DNA of 64,000 bases. Source: Plasmodium relictum. Lineage: Eukaryota; Apicomplexa; Aconoidasida; Haemosporida; Plasmodiidae. The stretch lies in the NCBI RefSeq assembly GCF_900005765.1, contig NW_021628759.1, positions 62,001-126,000 on the forward strand, in the 5' to 3' direction. Below the pieces are notes generated by a model. The model did not search any database and was not told the origin of the DNA. It was given only the letters and a program-made list of their open reading frames with translations. Position 1 is the stretch's first letter; each line of letters begins with the position of its first letter. The translations under genes and the position numbers were made by a program. Below, one piece after another: positions 1 through 11,191 of the stretch.

Positions 1-903
1 TTATTATTTTTCCAATAATTTTATTACTTTTTATTAGATCATTTTTCATTTTAGTCTATTAAATTTACTCAACTTGAATTATAAATAAATAACTTATAAC
101 AAAATATATTATGAAATTTTTAAATATCATTTTTATAGTTCAAAAAAATAGGGGTGTTCATTAATTTTTATTTTCCTTTATATTTCTAATAATTCTATTT
201 ATAATTAATTTATTAATATATTTCAAATGAAAATATAAAAATAGCTTAAGTTTTATTTGTTTTCTAAAAAATAAATAAATTCAACGTTTAGAATACTGAA
301 AAAATATAATATAAAATATATAACTTTAATATATTTTTTTCTAAAATATTTTCTTAATTTTTATATAATTATATTTTCATCCTATTTTATGATTCTTAAA
401 ATTTTGTATTTTTATACTTACAAAGTCTCATATCTTCAAACCTTTCTATTTTTATTATTTTTATTTGAATTTTTTTTTTAAAAAAATTGTAGTTTATATT
501 ATTTTTAAAGATGTACAAAAATTTGAAATTTTTTTTTTTTTTTTTTTTTTGTGTTTAGCTTATGAAGTTATTTTGATTTCAAAAGATATAATTAAAAAAA
601 AAAAAATTAATTTTAAAAATAAAATTAACAAAACATTTTATGAAAATTTCCAAGTTTTCATTACTTTGTTAATATTATGTTGAATATGTAATTATTTGTA
701 TATATTTATATTGTTTTTTCTTTTAAATGTTTTTCATTATTAATTATTAGTGAAAATATTGTAATTAAAAAAAAAAAGACTTTGTTGCAGTATATATTTA
801 TATGTTTGCTTTATATTAATTTATAATTGGTTTTTAATTTTTTATATTATTTTCTATTTTATTTTATTTTACTTTATTTTTTTTATTTTATTTTTTTTTT
901 TAT
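1..903. other. Intergenic, no gene seen
   Basis: Very AT-rich sequence with long T and A runs, for example a T run near 531-550 and A runs near 594-604. An open stretch at 465-683 is carried by homopolymers only. The last 100 bases before the carrier gene are strongly T-rich, which is usual for 5' flanks in this genome. Confidence 0.6.
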
Positions 904-2370
904 ATGGAAAAAAGCAATAAAAATGAAGAAGAAAAAAAAAAAATTAAAAATAAAAATAAAATATTGATATGCGGATTAGTTTCCGGTGTAGTGACAAAAA
1001 CAATATTTGCTCCATTTGATAGGATAAAGCTTTTTTATCAAATACAACCAATGTTCTATCATTATAATATAAAAAAAAAAATATATAACTTAAAAAACAC
1101 CGAGAGTATTAGTAATAATCTATTATTAAATGGTCTAGATAGTACAAAAGTAAAAATAGATGATAATAATTTCAATAAGACTACAGAAACTAAAAGATTT
1201 ATAAGAAATAGAAACATAGTTTTTCATAATTTCAGAAATTCATTAAAAGAAATAATAACTAATAAAAAAAAAGGAAAAAAAATTTATATGAAGAATAAGA
1301 CACCAAGGATTTATAAAAATCACAATATTTCAATAAAATCCCATCAAAATTTAAAAAAAATTTTATTTGATTATAAAAATAAATTAAATATGAATAATTT
1401 AAGTAAAAATTATAGATTTTTATATAGTAATAATATAAAATATATGATACGAAATAAAATTGGTTATTTAAATGGAAGAAGAATAAATAATCAAGCATTT
1501 AAATATAAAAACATTATTCAAAGTTTTATTTATATAATTAAAGAAGAAGGTGTACTAGGATTGTGGAAAGGCAACTTAATTAATACAATAAGAGGAGGAT
1601 TAGTATATTCTTCCAAATTTGGGACTAATGATATAATAAAAGAAAAATACAAAAAAAAAAAAAATAATGGCAATGAAACTTTCAATAAAGATGAAAAAAA
1701 ATTAGCAAATAGTAATAACGATATGAAAAATAGTTTTGAAGAAGAAAAAAAAAAAAAAAAAATTAACTATTATGAGAGCATAATAGCAGGGTATGCTTCA
1801 GGAATAATTCAGAAAACCGTTTCATATCCATTAGATCTTCTAAGTATTAGAATGGCTTTAGGTATAAATGAAAAATATTTAAGAAGTAATTTACTATACA
1901 AAAGAAAATCGATTTTCAAAATAATTAAAGAAATAAATACAAATGAAGGATTTGTTGGATTTTTTAAAGGATTTTTTCCAACATTACTAACAGGTGTACC
2001 TTATGTAACCCTACAAATGCTATTCTTTGATTTTTATAAAAATATTTTTCAAAATTACTTCTCTCATAAATCTAATTCGTTAAGCTCTATTGCCTTTTTT
2101 TCATCAATATCTGGATCATTAAGTAATTTAACGTCTTTAATAATTGTTTTTCCTGGAGATACTGTTAGAAAAAGAATGATGAATAATGGAATAGATAACA
2201 AAAATTATATTTATAAAAATACATTTCACTGCATTAAAAATATTTATTATTGTGAAGGCTTTAAGAATTTCTATTACGGGTTACTACCATCTATGCTTAA
2301 AGCTATTCCATCTGGCGCAATTCAGTTCATGTCTTATGAGGTTTTGAAATACTTATTGACACAAAATTGA
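904..2370 (+). CDS. Mitochondrial carrier (SLC25) family protein
   Basis: Single-exon, 488-residue solute carrier of the mitochondrial inner membrane. Three carrier signatures are visible: PFDRIK at residues 37-42, YPLDLLSIR near 308 and FPGDTVRKRM near 415, each at the end of the first helix of a roughly 100-residue repeat. Gly-rich second-helix ends (EGVLGLWKGN, EGFVGFFKGF, EGFKNFYYG) follow each signature. Normal carriers are about 300 residues. This one is longer because repeat 1 carries an Asn/Lys-rich insertion of about 130 residues (roughly 55-190) in its matrix loop and a second Lys-rich insertion sits at about 245-290. The third signature resembles nucleotide or CoA carriers, but I would not assign a substrate. 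The start is the first ATG after a T-rich leader. Family membership is sure; substrate is unknown. Confidence 0.9.
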   Translation: MEKSNKNEEEKKKIKNKNKILICGLVSGVVTKTIFAPFDRIKLFYQIQPMFYHYNIKKKIYNLKNTESISNNLLLNGLDSTKVKIDDNNFNKTTETKRFIRNRNIVFHNFRNSLKEIITNKKKGKKIYMKNKTPRIYKNHNISIKSHQNLKKILFDYKNKLNMNNLSKNYRFLYSNNIKYMIRNKIGYLNGRRINNQAFKYKNIIQSFIYIIKEEGVLGLWKGNLINTIRGGLVYSSKFGTNDIIKEKYKKKKNNGNETFNKDEKKLANSNNDMKNSFEEEKKKKKINYYESIIAGYASGIIQKTVSYPLDLLSIRMALGINEKYLRSNLLYKRKSIFKIIKEINTNEGFVGFFKGFFPTLLTGVPYVTLQMLFFDFYKNIFQNYFSHKSNSLSSIAFFSSISGSLSNLTSLIIVFPGDTVRKRMMNNGIDNKNYIYKNTFHCIKNIYYCEGFKNFYYGLLPSMLKAIPSGAIQFMSYEVLKYLLTQN

Positions 2371-3099
2371 ATAAAAATATTTAAAATAAAAATCTTTTTC
2401 AGATAAAAAAAAAAAAAAATTTTTTTTAGAATAAAACATATTTTACAAATATTTATTTTACTACTATTTTTTCTTTTCTTTCTTTTTTTATATTTTTTTT
2501 AAAAAAAAACATTTTTTAATTAATAAACCTTTTTATTTTTTAAGAATTCTTTTAATTTTTATTTATATATTTTTTTTTTTTAAATATACTGGTTTTCTTT
2601 TTGTTTTTTTTTTTTTTTAATTTGTCATATTTTTATTTTACATAATAAAATTTTATCTTCATTTGCATTTTTAATATTTTTTAAAAAAAAAGTATTGTAA
2701 AAAATGTTTATAAAATTTACTCAAAATTTGTAACATGAAACATAGATATATCAATATATTTCTTAAAAATTTTTTTTTTAAATATATAACTTTTTTCTTT
2801 ATCTGATTTTAAATTATTATTTCTGTTTTTAATTAAAAATATATGTATATAGATAAGAAAATTATTTAAGAACAAAAAAAAAAAAAAAATAACAATTTGT
2901 TATAACATACAAATAGGATTAATATTAGTAAATTTTAAAAAAGAAATGCTAAAAAGAGTTTAAGTAAAAATAATGTTTAAAATAAGAAAAGATAAAAATA
3001 AAAAAAAGAACATAATACTATATAAAATTAATAAATAAATCTGCTTGCATATTCTTTTTTAAATGCATTGCAATTAAATACGTCCCTCTTTTTAAAGAG

Positions 3100-3130
<31 letters not shown>

Positions 3131-3308
3131 GATATAGATATAAATACTATTATATTAAAATATTAGTATTTTTTTTTCTTTATATTTTTACTTTTATTTT
3201 CCTTTTTTTTTTTTTTTTTTATATCAACTTTCTCGTAATTATTTGTAAAGTTTATATATATTTATATGCTTAATACATATATATAATAAAAATTATATAT
3301 TTTATACA
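2371..3308. other. Intergenic with a (TA)n tract
   Basis: No gene seen. It contains many T runs and a (TA)n tract at about 3106-3130, then a T-rich leader up to the TIM9 start codon. Confidence 0.6.
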
Positions 3309-3587
3309 ATGGAAAAATCGTTAGATTTAAGTAGTTTTAATAAAAGTGATAGGGAGAAGATAATGAGAAAAATAAATAAGGCAGAATATGAAGATACAAT
3401 GAGCACATATAATTCAATTGTAGAAAGATGTTTTAACGAATGTATTACATCATTTAGATCGAAAGAATTAGACAATAATGAAAATAATTGTATTTTAAAT
3501 TGTGTTAAAAAATTTTCGATATTTTCACAAAGAATAGGTATGAAATTTACTCAAAATTTAAATAATGAAATGCAAAAAAAAAATTAA
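3309..3587 (+). CDS. TIM9: Small Tim chaperone, TIM9-like
   Basis: A 92-residue, single-exon protein of the small Tim family, which chaperones hydrophobic precursors across the mitochondrial intermembrane space as a TIM9-TIM10 hexamer. The twin CX3C signature is intact: CFNEC at about residues 41-45 and CILNC about 15 residues later, flanked by predicted helices. The stretch after the second pair (KKFSIFSQRIGMKF) matches the TIM9 pattern (..KF..HSqRvG..F) better than TIM10 or TIM8/13. Length fits the family. The gene lies between a mitochondrial carrier, a TIM9-TIM10 client type, and a probable mitochondrial RNA-binding protein, but each is separately transcribed. The subunit call is good; the alternative would be another small Tim paralogue. 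Confidence 0.9.
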   Translation: MEKSLDLSSFNKSDREKIMRKINKAEYEDTMSTYNSIVERCFNECITSFRSKELDNNENNCILNCVKKFSIFSQRIGMKFTQNLNNEMQKKN

Positions 3588-3828
3588 TTTTTTATCATAG
3601 AAAATTTTCAAAAAAAAATAAAATTATATGAATTCCTTTTTTATATATTTTTTTTTTTTTTCCCTATTTCTAAAAAAATTCTTGAAGAATTTTTTTGTTA
3701 CTTTTTAAATATTTTCATCATGTTTTATTTATAATTATATAAACACTTTCAATTCTTTATATATAATTAATTTTTAATTTTAATAAATTTTATAAAAATT
3801 ATTTTGTTTTTATTATCTTTTTTTTTTT

Positions 3829-6189
3829 TTAATACAAATTATTTGGTTTATGAAGGAAAATATATTCTTTTCCTAATGATATATCTTTTATAGTTAACAA
3901 AAATTTATGAAAAACATGATTATTATTTTTAATGAATAAAAATGTTAAAAAATATTTAGAAAAATTAAAAATGAATGAAAAAGAACTTTTAGGTAATACA
4001 TAAAAATATATATCAACCATTTTATTTTCCTTTTTATTTTCATAAAAATAAATTAAAGACTCTATAATCTTCATCATATGTTTTTCTTTATACATAACTT
4101 GATACAAAGATTGGTTATTATTAAAATTTTCAATTAATTCATAAATTTTTTTATCTTGATATTGTAGTAGATAAAATGAATAAAATATTCTTGAATATAA
4201 AATGTAATTTAGATCACTTTTTATAAAAATATCACAAAAAATATCTAAGATTTTATTAATACGTATTAAATTAAAAGAATAATATTCTAGAATGTATATA
4301 ATATTATTTATATAAATGGAATTATCTATCTTTATATTATATAAATTATTGGGATAGTAATTATTTTTTTTTATATTTTCATAATCAATATAACTAAAAT
4401 TTACAAATTCACTGTATTTTTTATCATAACTATTATTTTTATTATTATCATTGTATTCCTTATCTTCATCCTTATGTACTTTTTTTAAATTTTTAAATTG
4501 ATCCTCATAACTCATACACTCAATATTTTTTTCAATATTTTTTTCTATATCATAAAATAATTTTTCTATATTATAATCACTTAGATACTTATTACTATTA
4601 TAATTTAAACTATCTGTAGTGCATTTTTTTTTTTCTTTGTAAATATTATTATAAGCACCTAAGTTATTTAAAATAACTTCATTTAGTATGCATATGAATT
4701 CATTTTCTTTAATAGAAAAATTTTGTAAACCTTTACATAATATACCAACTTCATTAATATTAAAAAATTTATGATACTTATAAAAAAATTGTAGGGAATA
4801 ATAAATTAAACTACCATGCTTGTGATTTGATTTGCTAAAAGACAATAACAAAAAACTTACTAATAAAGGAGTCAATTTAGTTGACTGTTTACCAACTTCT
4901 TCAGCAATTTTTTCTAAAATCAATTTGTTTTTATCAATATTAGATAAAGCAGATGATATTAAACATAACGATTGAACAGACATATGCTTTATCTTTTTTT
5001 TTGTTATAATTTCTATATTTTTTAGTGCATTTTTAATAGAATACATTAAATTAAAATTATATGAATCCTTTTTTAATAAATGTGTTTGTTCTTTCAATTG
5101 TTGCAATTCATCACCTTTGAATAAAATATTATTCTCAAGTAAAGATATATTTTTTTTTAAATATTTATCTATGATTTCCTTTTTTTTTTTTTTACTTTCT
5201 TCTTCATAATTCATTTTTTCTTTGTCTATTTTCATTTCTTCTTTGTTATATTCATTAGTTATTTCTTGATTTTCTTCTATTTTATGTAATTTATCTTCAT
5301 ATTTTATTTTTTCTTCCTCAAATTTTAATTTAAATTGTTTTATTACACCAATTAATTCTTTTTCCTTTTTAAAATACTGATAATTATTTTTGCATTTTTT
5401 ATTTACATATGATAAGAAATTATAAAAAAGTGATAAATATTTTGGAGAGTCATTTAGATTAACATTTTGATTAAAGTTATGAATTAAAGAATTAATAAGT
5501 ATACTATTATTTATGTTAAAATTTTTAAAAAAAGAAAAAATTACTGAAAGCTGAAATGTGTTAAATTTATTTATATTTTTAGATATGCTATATAATAATA
5601 TTGTTAAGTAGTTTTTTGATATTATTTTTTTTTTATTAAAACATTGTATTAAAAAAATTAACTTTTTTAAATCTATTAAATTAAAATTATGAAACAATTT
5701 CTTTTCAATTAATAAATAAAAATTATAATGAAAATAATTCAAATTTGTAAAAGAAAAATATACGTCTATTAATTCATTACAGCTTAGTAAATGTAGATTG
5801 TCTATTAAAGCATCTTTAAAATAACAAAACAAATAATAATTTTTACATTTTATAACAGAAAATTTTTTTAATATAATAACTATATCATTATACCTTAGTT
5901 TTTCTTTATTCATTAATAAATTTATTGAAACATTCTTTAATAATTCAATATTTTCATTTTTTAGCCTGATATACAAATTTAGTATATTTATTATATCATT
6001 TATTTTAGAATCTTTCAATAAATAAGACTTGTGTAAAATAATTTCATTTTCTTTTCTATATGTTGAATTTATATCACTTTCTGTTCTACTATGTGTCAAT
6101 AAATTTTTATTATTAAAAAATAAAAAATTGTGTTTATTTTTAAAAAAATACTTTTTTTTTCCAAAACTATTTAAAGTAACCTTAAGCAT
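3829..6189 (-). CDS. Helical-repeat (heptatricopeptide/FASTK-like) organelle protein, putative
   Basis: A single-exon 786-residue protein. The N-terminus is basic and aromatic, poor in acidic residues over the first 40 positions, and could be a mitochondrial targeting peptide. The rest looks like repeated helical pairs of about 35-40 residues (for example around 215-260, 435-520 and 650-720, with Leu/Ile-rich patterns such as LVSFLLLSFSKSN), broken by a Lys/Glu-rich charged segment (about 300-365) and an Asn-rich segment (about 560-640). This resembles the heptatricopeptide or RAP/FASTK class of organelle RNA-binding proteins expanded in apicomplexans, which act on fragmented mitochondrial rRNAs. 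I see no convincing RAP domain at the C-terminus. The exact family is inference; a conserved protein of unknown function is the safe call. Confidence 0.6.
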   Translation of the reverse strand: MLKVTLNSFGKKKYFFKNKHNFLFFNNKNLLTHSRTESDINSTYRKENEIILHKSYLLKDSKINDIINILNLYIRLKNENIELLKNVSINLLMNKEKLRYNDIVIILKKFSVIKCKNYYLFCYFKDALIDNLHLLSCNELIDVYFSFTNLNYFHYNFYLLIEKKLFHNFNLIDLKKLIFLIQCFNKKKIISKNYLTILLYSISKNINKFNTFQLSVIFSFFKNFNINNSILINSLIHNFNQNVNLNDSPKYLSLFYNFLSYVNKKCKNNYQYFKKEKELIGVIKQFKLKFEEEKIKYEDKLHKIEENQEITNEYNKEEMKIDKEKMNYEEESKKKKKEIIDKYLKKNISLLENNILFKGDELQQLKEQTHLLKKDSYNFNLMYSIKNALKNIEIITKKKIKHMSVQSLCLISSALSNIDKNKLILEKIAEEVGKQSTKLTPLLVSFLLLSFSKSNHKHGSLIYYSLQFFYKYHKFFNINEVGILCKGLQNFSIKENEFICILNEVILNNLGAYNNIYKEKKKCTTDSLNYNSNKYLSDYNIEKLFYDIEKNIEKNIECMSYEDQFKNLKKVHKDEDKEYNDNNKNNSYDKKYSEFVNFSYIDYENIKKNNYYPNNLYNIKIDNSIYINNIIYILEYYSFNLIRINKILDIFCDIFIKSDLNYILYSRIFYSFYLLQYQDKKIYELIENFNNNQSLYQVMYKEKHMMKIIESLIYFYENKKENKMVDIYFYVLPKSSFSFIFNFSKYFLTFLFIKNNNHVFHKFLLTIKDISLGKEYIFLHKPNNLY

Positions 6190-6725
6190 TTTTAAAAAAT
6201 TTCTTTTTTATTATTCTCATTTTTTTTTTTTTTTTTTTTCTTGTTGCATTTATGTATTTATTTTAAAAAGGATTAAATTAAGCAAAAAAAAAAAAATAAA
6301 AATAAAAATAAAAATCTAATAACAACGATGTGAAAATTATCCATTGGTTAAAATTTAATAGATTTAAAACAAATATATTTTATGCATAAAATATTTTTTT
6401 TAATCTTTTTTTTTTTTTGTCATTTTTTGCTTTATTTTTGTTTAATATGAAACTATTTTTTTTTTTTTTTAAAATTTTTTTTCAAATAATTTATTTATAT
6501 TTTTTATTTATTTTTATATTTTAAATTTTAATTTTTTTCATATATTCATTATTAAAATTTAGAACTTTGCTATTCAGAAAGAAAAAAATGTATTAAAATT
6601 ATATGTTACTTTTAAATATTTCCCAAAATACCAAAATATTATTGTTATTTTATTTATTTGTTTATATATAAACATTTGTATACAATATTTAGATTAAACT
6701 TTTAAGTATTTTAAAAAAATAAAAA
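6190..6725. other. Intergenic between divergent genes
   Basis: T-rich spacer between the start codons of the helical-repeat protein (minus) and the L1-domain protein (plus), so it should hold both promoters. No recognisable motif. An open frame running from the end of the minus gene into this spacer is homopolymer-driven. Confidence 0.55.
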
Positions 6726-8322
6726 ATGAAAGGAAAAAATAAAAAAAAAGAAATTTTTGAAAAGAAGAAAAAAGAAAACAAAAAGTTTTTAGAATTTATA
6801 AAGGCAAATCAAAAATATGAAAAATTTCAAAAGGCAATTTTAAATAGCAAAAGTCAAAAGATAAACAAAAAAATTCAAAATATTAAACTCAAAAATAAAT
6901 CTAGCTTATCGATTTTCAAAACATATGATCTAATAGAAAAAAGTACATTTTATAAAGCATATGATTTTATTGTTGAAAAAGGATTAAATGATGAAATAAA
7001 AAATTTATTTTATGATTCTTACATATTATATTGTAATTTTGATTTATCTTCAAGCTATAATTTAGGAAAATATTACAATTTTTCAATGTAATATCTTGAT
7101 ATTCATAAATAAAATAATATTTATATAACATTAACTTTCATAATTATATATTTATGTATATAGTATTCTAAAAGCATTTAAACATTTTATATAATTAGTG
7201 TTTTTGTTTCTTATACATATTTTTTTTTATTAAATATGCATATATTTTTTTTTAGAATCTTACTAGACAAATGTAAAATATTTGTTTTTATTTTTCTATT
7301 TTTTTTTTTTTTCTTTCAGAGATTTAACTCACTCATATTACTCAGATGTAATATTATTTGTTTATGAAAATAGTGAAAAATGGAAAAAATTTATTATAGA
7401 AAATAAAATTAAAAAAATTAAAAAAGTAAATTTCTAAAAGAATTAAAAAAAAAAAAACTACATACATTATTTTAAGAATTACATTTATATATATACACAA
7501 TATGATAAAATTATACTTAGGTTATGACATATGAGAAATTCGAAGCTGTATACTATAAAGAGGATTTATTAAATGAAATTACAAATAGATATGATTTATA
7601 TATATTTGATTCTTGCATAAGAACAAAAAAATACACTCATTTAATTTCAAAAATTAAAAAAAATAACAAGTAATTAATATAAATATACACCTGTATATTA
7701 AAATTGCAAATTTTAATCATATTATTTCCTATATTATTTTCTTTATAGAACATTTACAACTTTGCAATTGTCCGAAGAAACGTTTGTTGAAAATATTGAT
7801 AAAGCTGTTAAAAAAACTTATACAGACTTAAATAAAGGATCAACTCAGTAATATTTTTTTTTCTTTATATATATATATAAATATATTTATTTTTTATGAT
7901 TTTATCAGCAATATTATATTATTTTTCAATTTCTTATTTTTATGTAACTATATTTAATTCTTAAAATTAATTTTTTTTTTTTGTTTTATGCTATATATTT
8001 TTAGCTCTGTTCCTATTGGATACCTTAACATAGGAAAAGAAAAATTATATGATAACATAAAAGCGTAAACAAGAAAAAAAAAATTATAATATGCTTCTAC
8101 ATTTTTTGTATTTTAATTATTTATTAATATATTTTATTTATTGATTGATAATTTTATGTGCATATATATATATATTTTTATTGTAGAGTTGCAAAATTTA
8201 TGCTCCCATTTTATGAACAAAAAAAAGTTTCTGTTGTTTCTATCAATTTAAGATATATAAACATGACTATACCTTTATATATTCATGCTTTAAAATATGA
8301 AACAAACTCGGAAAGTAATTAA
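6726..8322 (+). CDS. Ribosomal L1-domain protein (RSL1D1/UTP30-like), six exons
   Basis: Reconstructed from six exons: 6726-7087, 7320-7425, 7521-7669, 7749-7847, 8005-8064 and 8187-8322. All introns are GT...AG and the phases agree throughout. The Lys-rich N-terminus is followed by an L1 fold: a strand and helix segment ending YLFD-like (YDLYIFDSCIR), a Thr/Leu core, then SVPIGYLNIGKEKLYDNIKA, which matches the 'v.iG....s.e.l.eNi.a' signature of the L1 family. The last exon (VVSINLRYINMTIPLYIH) matches the 'v.s.ylk.t...slPiy' ending of nucleolar L1-domain proteins rather than ribosomal L10a or bacterial L1. Such proteins work in the nucleolus in rRNA processing or ribosome assembly. About 300 residues. 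The exon structure comes from reading splice signals and protein similarity and needs transcript support. Confidence 0.75.
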
Positions 8323-8693
8323 AGAGGTTATTATATTAAATATATAAAGAGAAAAAAAAAAATTATTTAGTTTAAGTGCATATCTACAAAGCATTTTTGC
8401 ATATAAAGCATAATGACAAATTATTTGCTAGAGCATTAAAACAATGGATATGATAAATTGAAAAACAATTAATACATTTCGAATTCTGAAAATGAGAAAA
8501 AAAAAAAAATAAATAAATATATATTATGAATTTATATGATTTAATAAATAACAAAAAAATTTAAACCTCTACAATTATTGCATTATTGCATAATGAACAC
8601 TTTTCTAAATTATTAAGAGGAAAAAACTTTATTAAATCCTATAAAAATATATATAATATATATATAATATATATGTAGTTATATTTGTTTTAT
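8323..8693. other. Intergenic between convergent genes
   Basis: AT-rich 3' spacer between the L1-domain gene and the MAGE-like gene on the other strand. No gene or clear terminator seen. Confidence 0.55.
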
Positions 8694-8839
8694 CTAAATA
8701 TTTATTTGCGTAAATATTTTTATACATAAAAATTTATAAAAAAATTTTTTTACTGTATAAAATCTAATTCCAAGTGCCAATTTTTGTTCATCTGTATTTT
8801 TCAACCAATTATGAAAAATTAATTTGTCTACTAAAAAAT

Positions 8840-8891
<52 letters not shown>

Positions 8892-9652
8892 TTGATATAT
8901 ATATTTTTTTTTTTTTTTCTTAATTTTTACATATTGATTTTTGGACATTTGTATTTTTTATATTCAATTTTAGACATAAACTTTCATAGGTTGTTTCACC
9001 ATTATTTATTTTTAAGTTTTGATTATTATTAATTATATAATCAATAATTAAATAATATAAACTGATTTCAGTTTTTTTGAATTTTGAGTTAAATAAATAT
9101 TCATCTTTTACATTAATTGAATTCTGTTCACTTAAGTTATCTCCTGGATTTTTAAGCTTTTCACAATTTAATATGAGGTATTCTTCTCCATTGATTAATT
9201 CATTCTATAAAAATAAATATGTATATTATTTTAAATAGTTACATTCATAAATTTTATGTAAATTTTTAATTTGAAATACATTAACAATAAAACCAAGGAC
9301 TTCTAATTTTTCATTCATATATTGAATAATTTGATTAACATCTCCAAATTTTTTCATTAAATTAAAAACATACTTTTCTTTCAAGCACTAAAAAAATATA
9401 AAAAAAAAAGAAATAAGGAACAAAATTACTAAAAATAAAAGCTGAAATATATGCGTTATAAAAAAATAATAATAGTTCTATAATGACAATAGTTACAACA
9501 ATAAATATAATAGTTTTAACACAAATAACTTTTATAAAAATAAATTATATATTATTAATAAAGAAAAATGTGCATGGAAATATTTTAAGGGTTATAACCT
9601 TTTCTTTAATTAATAACTGTGCTAAAATTTTTGATGCCCATTCAACTTCCAT
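8694..9652 (-). CDS. MAGE-domain / NSE3-like protein, four exons
   Basis: Reconstructed on the minus strand from exons 9652-9599, 9387-9280, 9204-8931 and 8830-8694, giving about 190 residues. NSE3 is the MAGE subunit of the SMC5/6 complex, a nuclear DNA-repair machine. Supporting pattern in order: an N-terminal helix (ASKILAQLLIKEK), a helix-turn-helix segment leading to LEVLGFIVN, then INGEEYLILN as in 'n..YiLvN', a long helix (LYYLIIDYIINNNQNL) as in 'L...ILslIf.ng..i', a Leu-rich turn (YESLCLKLNI), and a final KLALGIRFYTVKKFFYKFL resembling the 'wGPRAy.E..k.eil.fl' end of MAGE domains. Splice sites are canonical and phases agree. The domain call rests on pattern likeness, so it is moderate. 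The true start could lie further upstream: a candidate 5' exon is at 10399-10440, but its phase does not fit directly. Confidence 0.5.
8843..8887. repeat. (AT)n microsatellite in intron
   Basis: About 22 perfect AT units inside the third intron of the MAGE-like gene (intron 8831-8930). Likely length-polymorphic between isolates. Confidence 0.9.
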
Positions 9653-10235
9653 TATACTTGTAAAATATTATATTTATTAACATATTAAAAATTTACACTT
9701 AATGAATATATTTTCATTTTTTTATTTTTTTTTTTAAATTCTATGCAACTCACTGAGAAGAAAAAAAAAAAAAAAAAAAAATGATTGATTTTAATATTTT
9801 TTTATTTCATTTTATATTATTTTATTCATATTTTATATAATTATTTTTAATAAATCTTTTACTTTTTGTTGAAAATTTACAAATGCATATTTTTTATTTG
9901 TTATTTTATTTACATTTTACATATTTTTCAATTTCAATGCATAACTTATAGTCTTTATATTTTATATTGATTGTAATAAATACAAAAAAGTAAAATATTG
10001 ATGCATAAAAATAACATTTTTGTTTTCATAAGAATTAATATATTTGTTCTTATTTTTTCATTTTTCTTTTTTTTTTATTTAAATTTTAAAATAGAATAAT
10101 TAGAAAAAATTATGTAAAAGTTAAGATTTATTCATATACATATAACTGTCATATATATTTTTTTTTTTTTCTATATTTTTTTTAATTATAATTTGTATTA
10201 ATTTGTGTAAATTTAATTGTAATTTATCTAAATTT

Positions 10236-10290
<55 letters not shown>

Positions 10291-11191
10291 GTATATATGT
10301 ATGTATTTATAAAACCAATTTAAGAGAATTTAAAACAACATTTTTCCATATAAAGATAAATAAGTTTTTTTTATACTAATTGTAATTTTAATACTTACAT
10401 GATATTTATCAACTACTTCTACTTTTGTTTTATAAAACATAAAAATTGTTTAATTAAAAGTACATTTAAAATTATATTTTTGTTTGAAATATAATAATAA
10501 AATTACTTTTTTTATTTTTCCTCTTCTGTGATTATTTATATTACTTTGTTTGTATACATTTTATTGTTCCACACATAAAATCAAATATATTTTATTTTTT
10601 ATAAATTAAAAATAAATAAATGATGAAATAGATATATATAATTAATTAAAAATACTGGATATTTAATAATTAGTAAAAAGATACATAGATGGCTAATGAA
10701 GCACATATATATATGTACATATATATATATATTATTCTAAATAAATAAAAATTGACATAAAATTATTAAATAATAATACATTAATTATTAAAGGGAAACA
10801 TATTATCTATAAATGTAAATAAGAAATATTGTAAAATTTTTTGAGATACATATATATATATATATATACGAATAATGCCATTATTTTTAATTAGATATAT
10901 ATTAATAATTATATAATAATAACTATAAACTTATGAAGATATTTTTCAATAAATAAGCTTTATTTCAAAATATAATATAAAGGAAAAAATATAAACATTT
11001 CTAAGAGGATTATTCATAAGTATATGCTTATACATATTTTTTTTATTTAAAGATTTTAAAAAATATATTATAAATAAAAGTATTTATTATTCTATTTCTT
11101 TTTATTATTATTATTATTATTATTATTTTTTCATTAATTTATTATATATTACTTATTTTTTAATTTTTTTCAACTTTTATTTTTTTTAAAA
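9653..11191. other. Intergenic between divergent genes, with a possible minus-strand exon
   Basis: A 1.5 kb spacer between the MAGE-like gene (minus) and RLI1 (plus). It holds a long (AT)n tract at 10238-10289 and a (TTA)n tract at about 11103-11127. On the minus strand, 10440-10399 reads as ATG plus 13 further codons (ending VEVVDKYH) followed directly by a perfect GTAAGT donor, so it may be a 5' exon. Nothing else stands out. Confidence 0.4.
10238..10289. repeat. (AT)n microsatellite
   Basis: Perfect AT dinucleotide tract of about 26 units in the spacer upstream of RLI1, followed by imperfect GTATATATGTATGT sequence. Confidence 0.95.

Noticed and set aside
465-683. 72-codon plus-strand frame
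   Set aside because: Made of Phe and Lys runs from homopolymers, no ATG context or family likeness.
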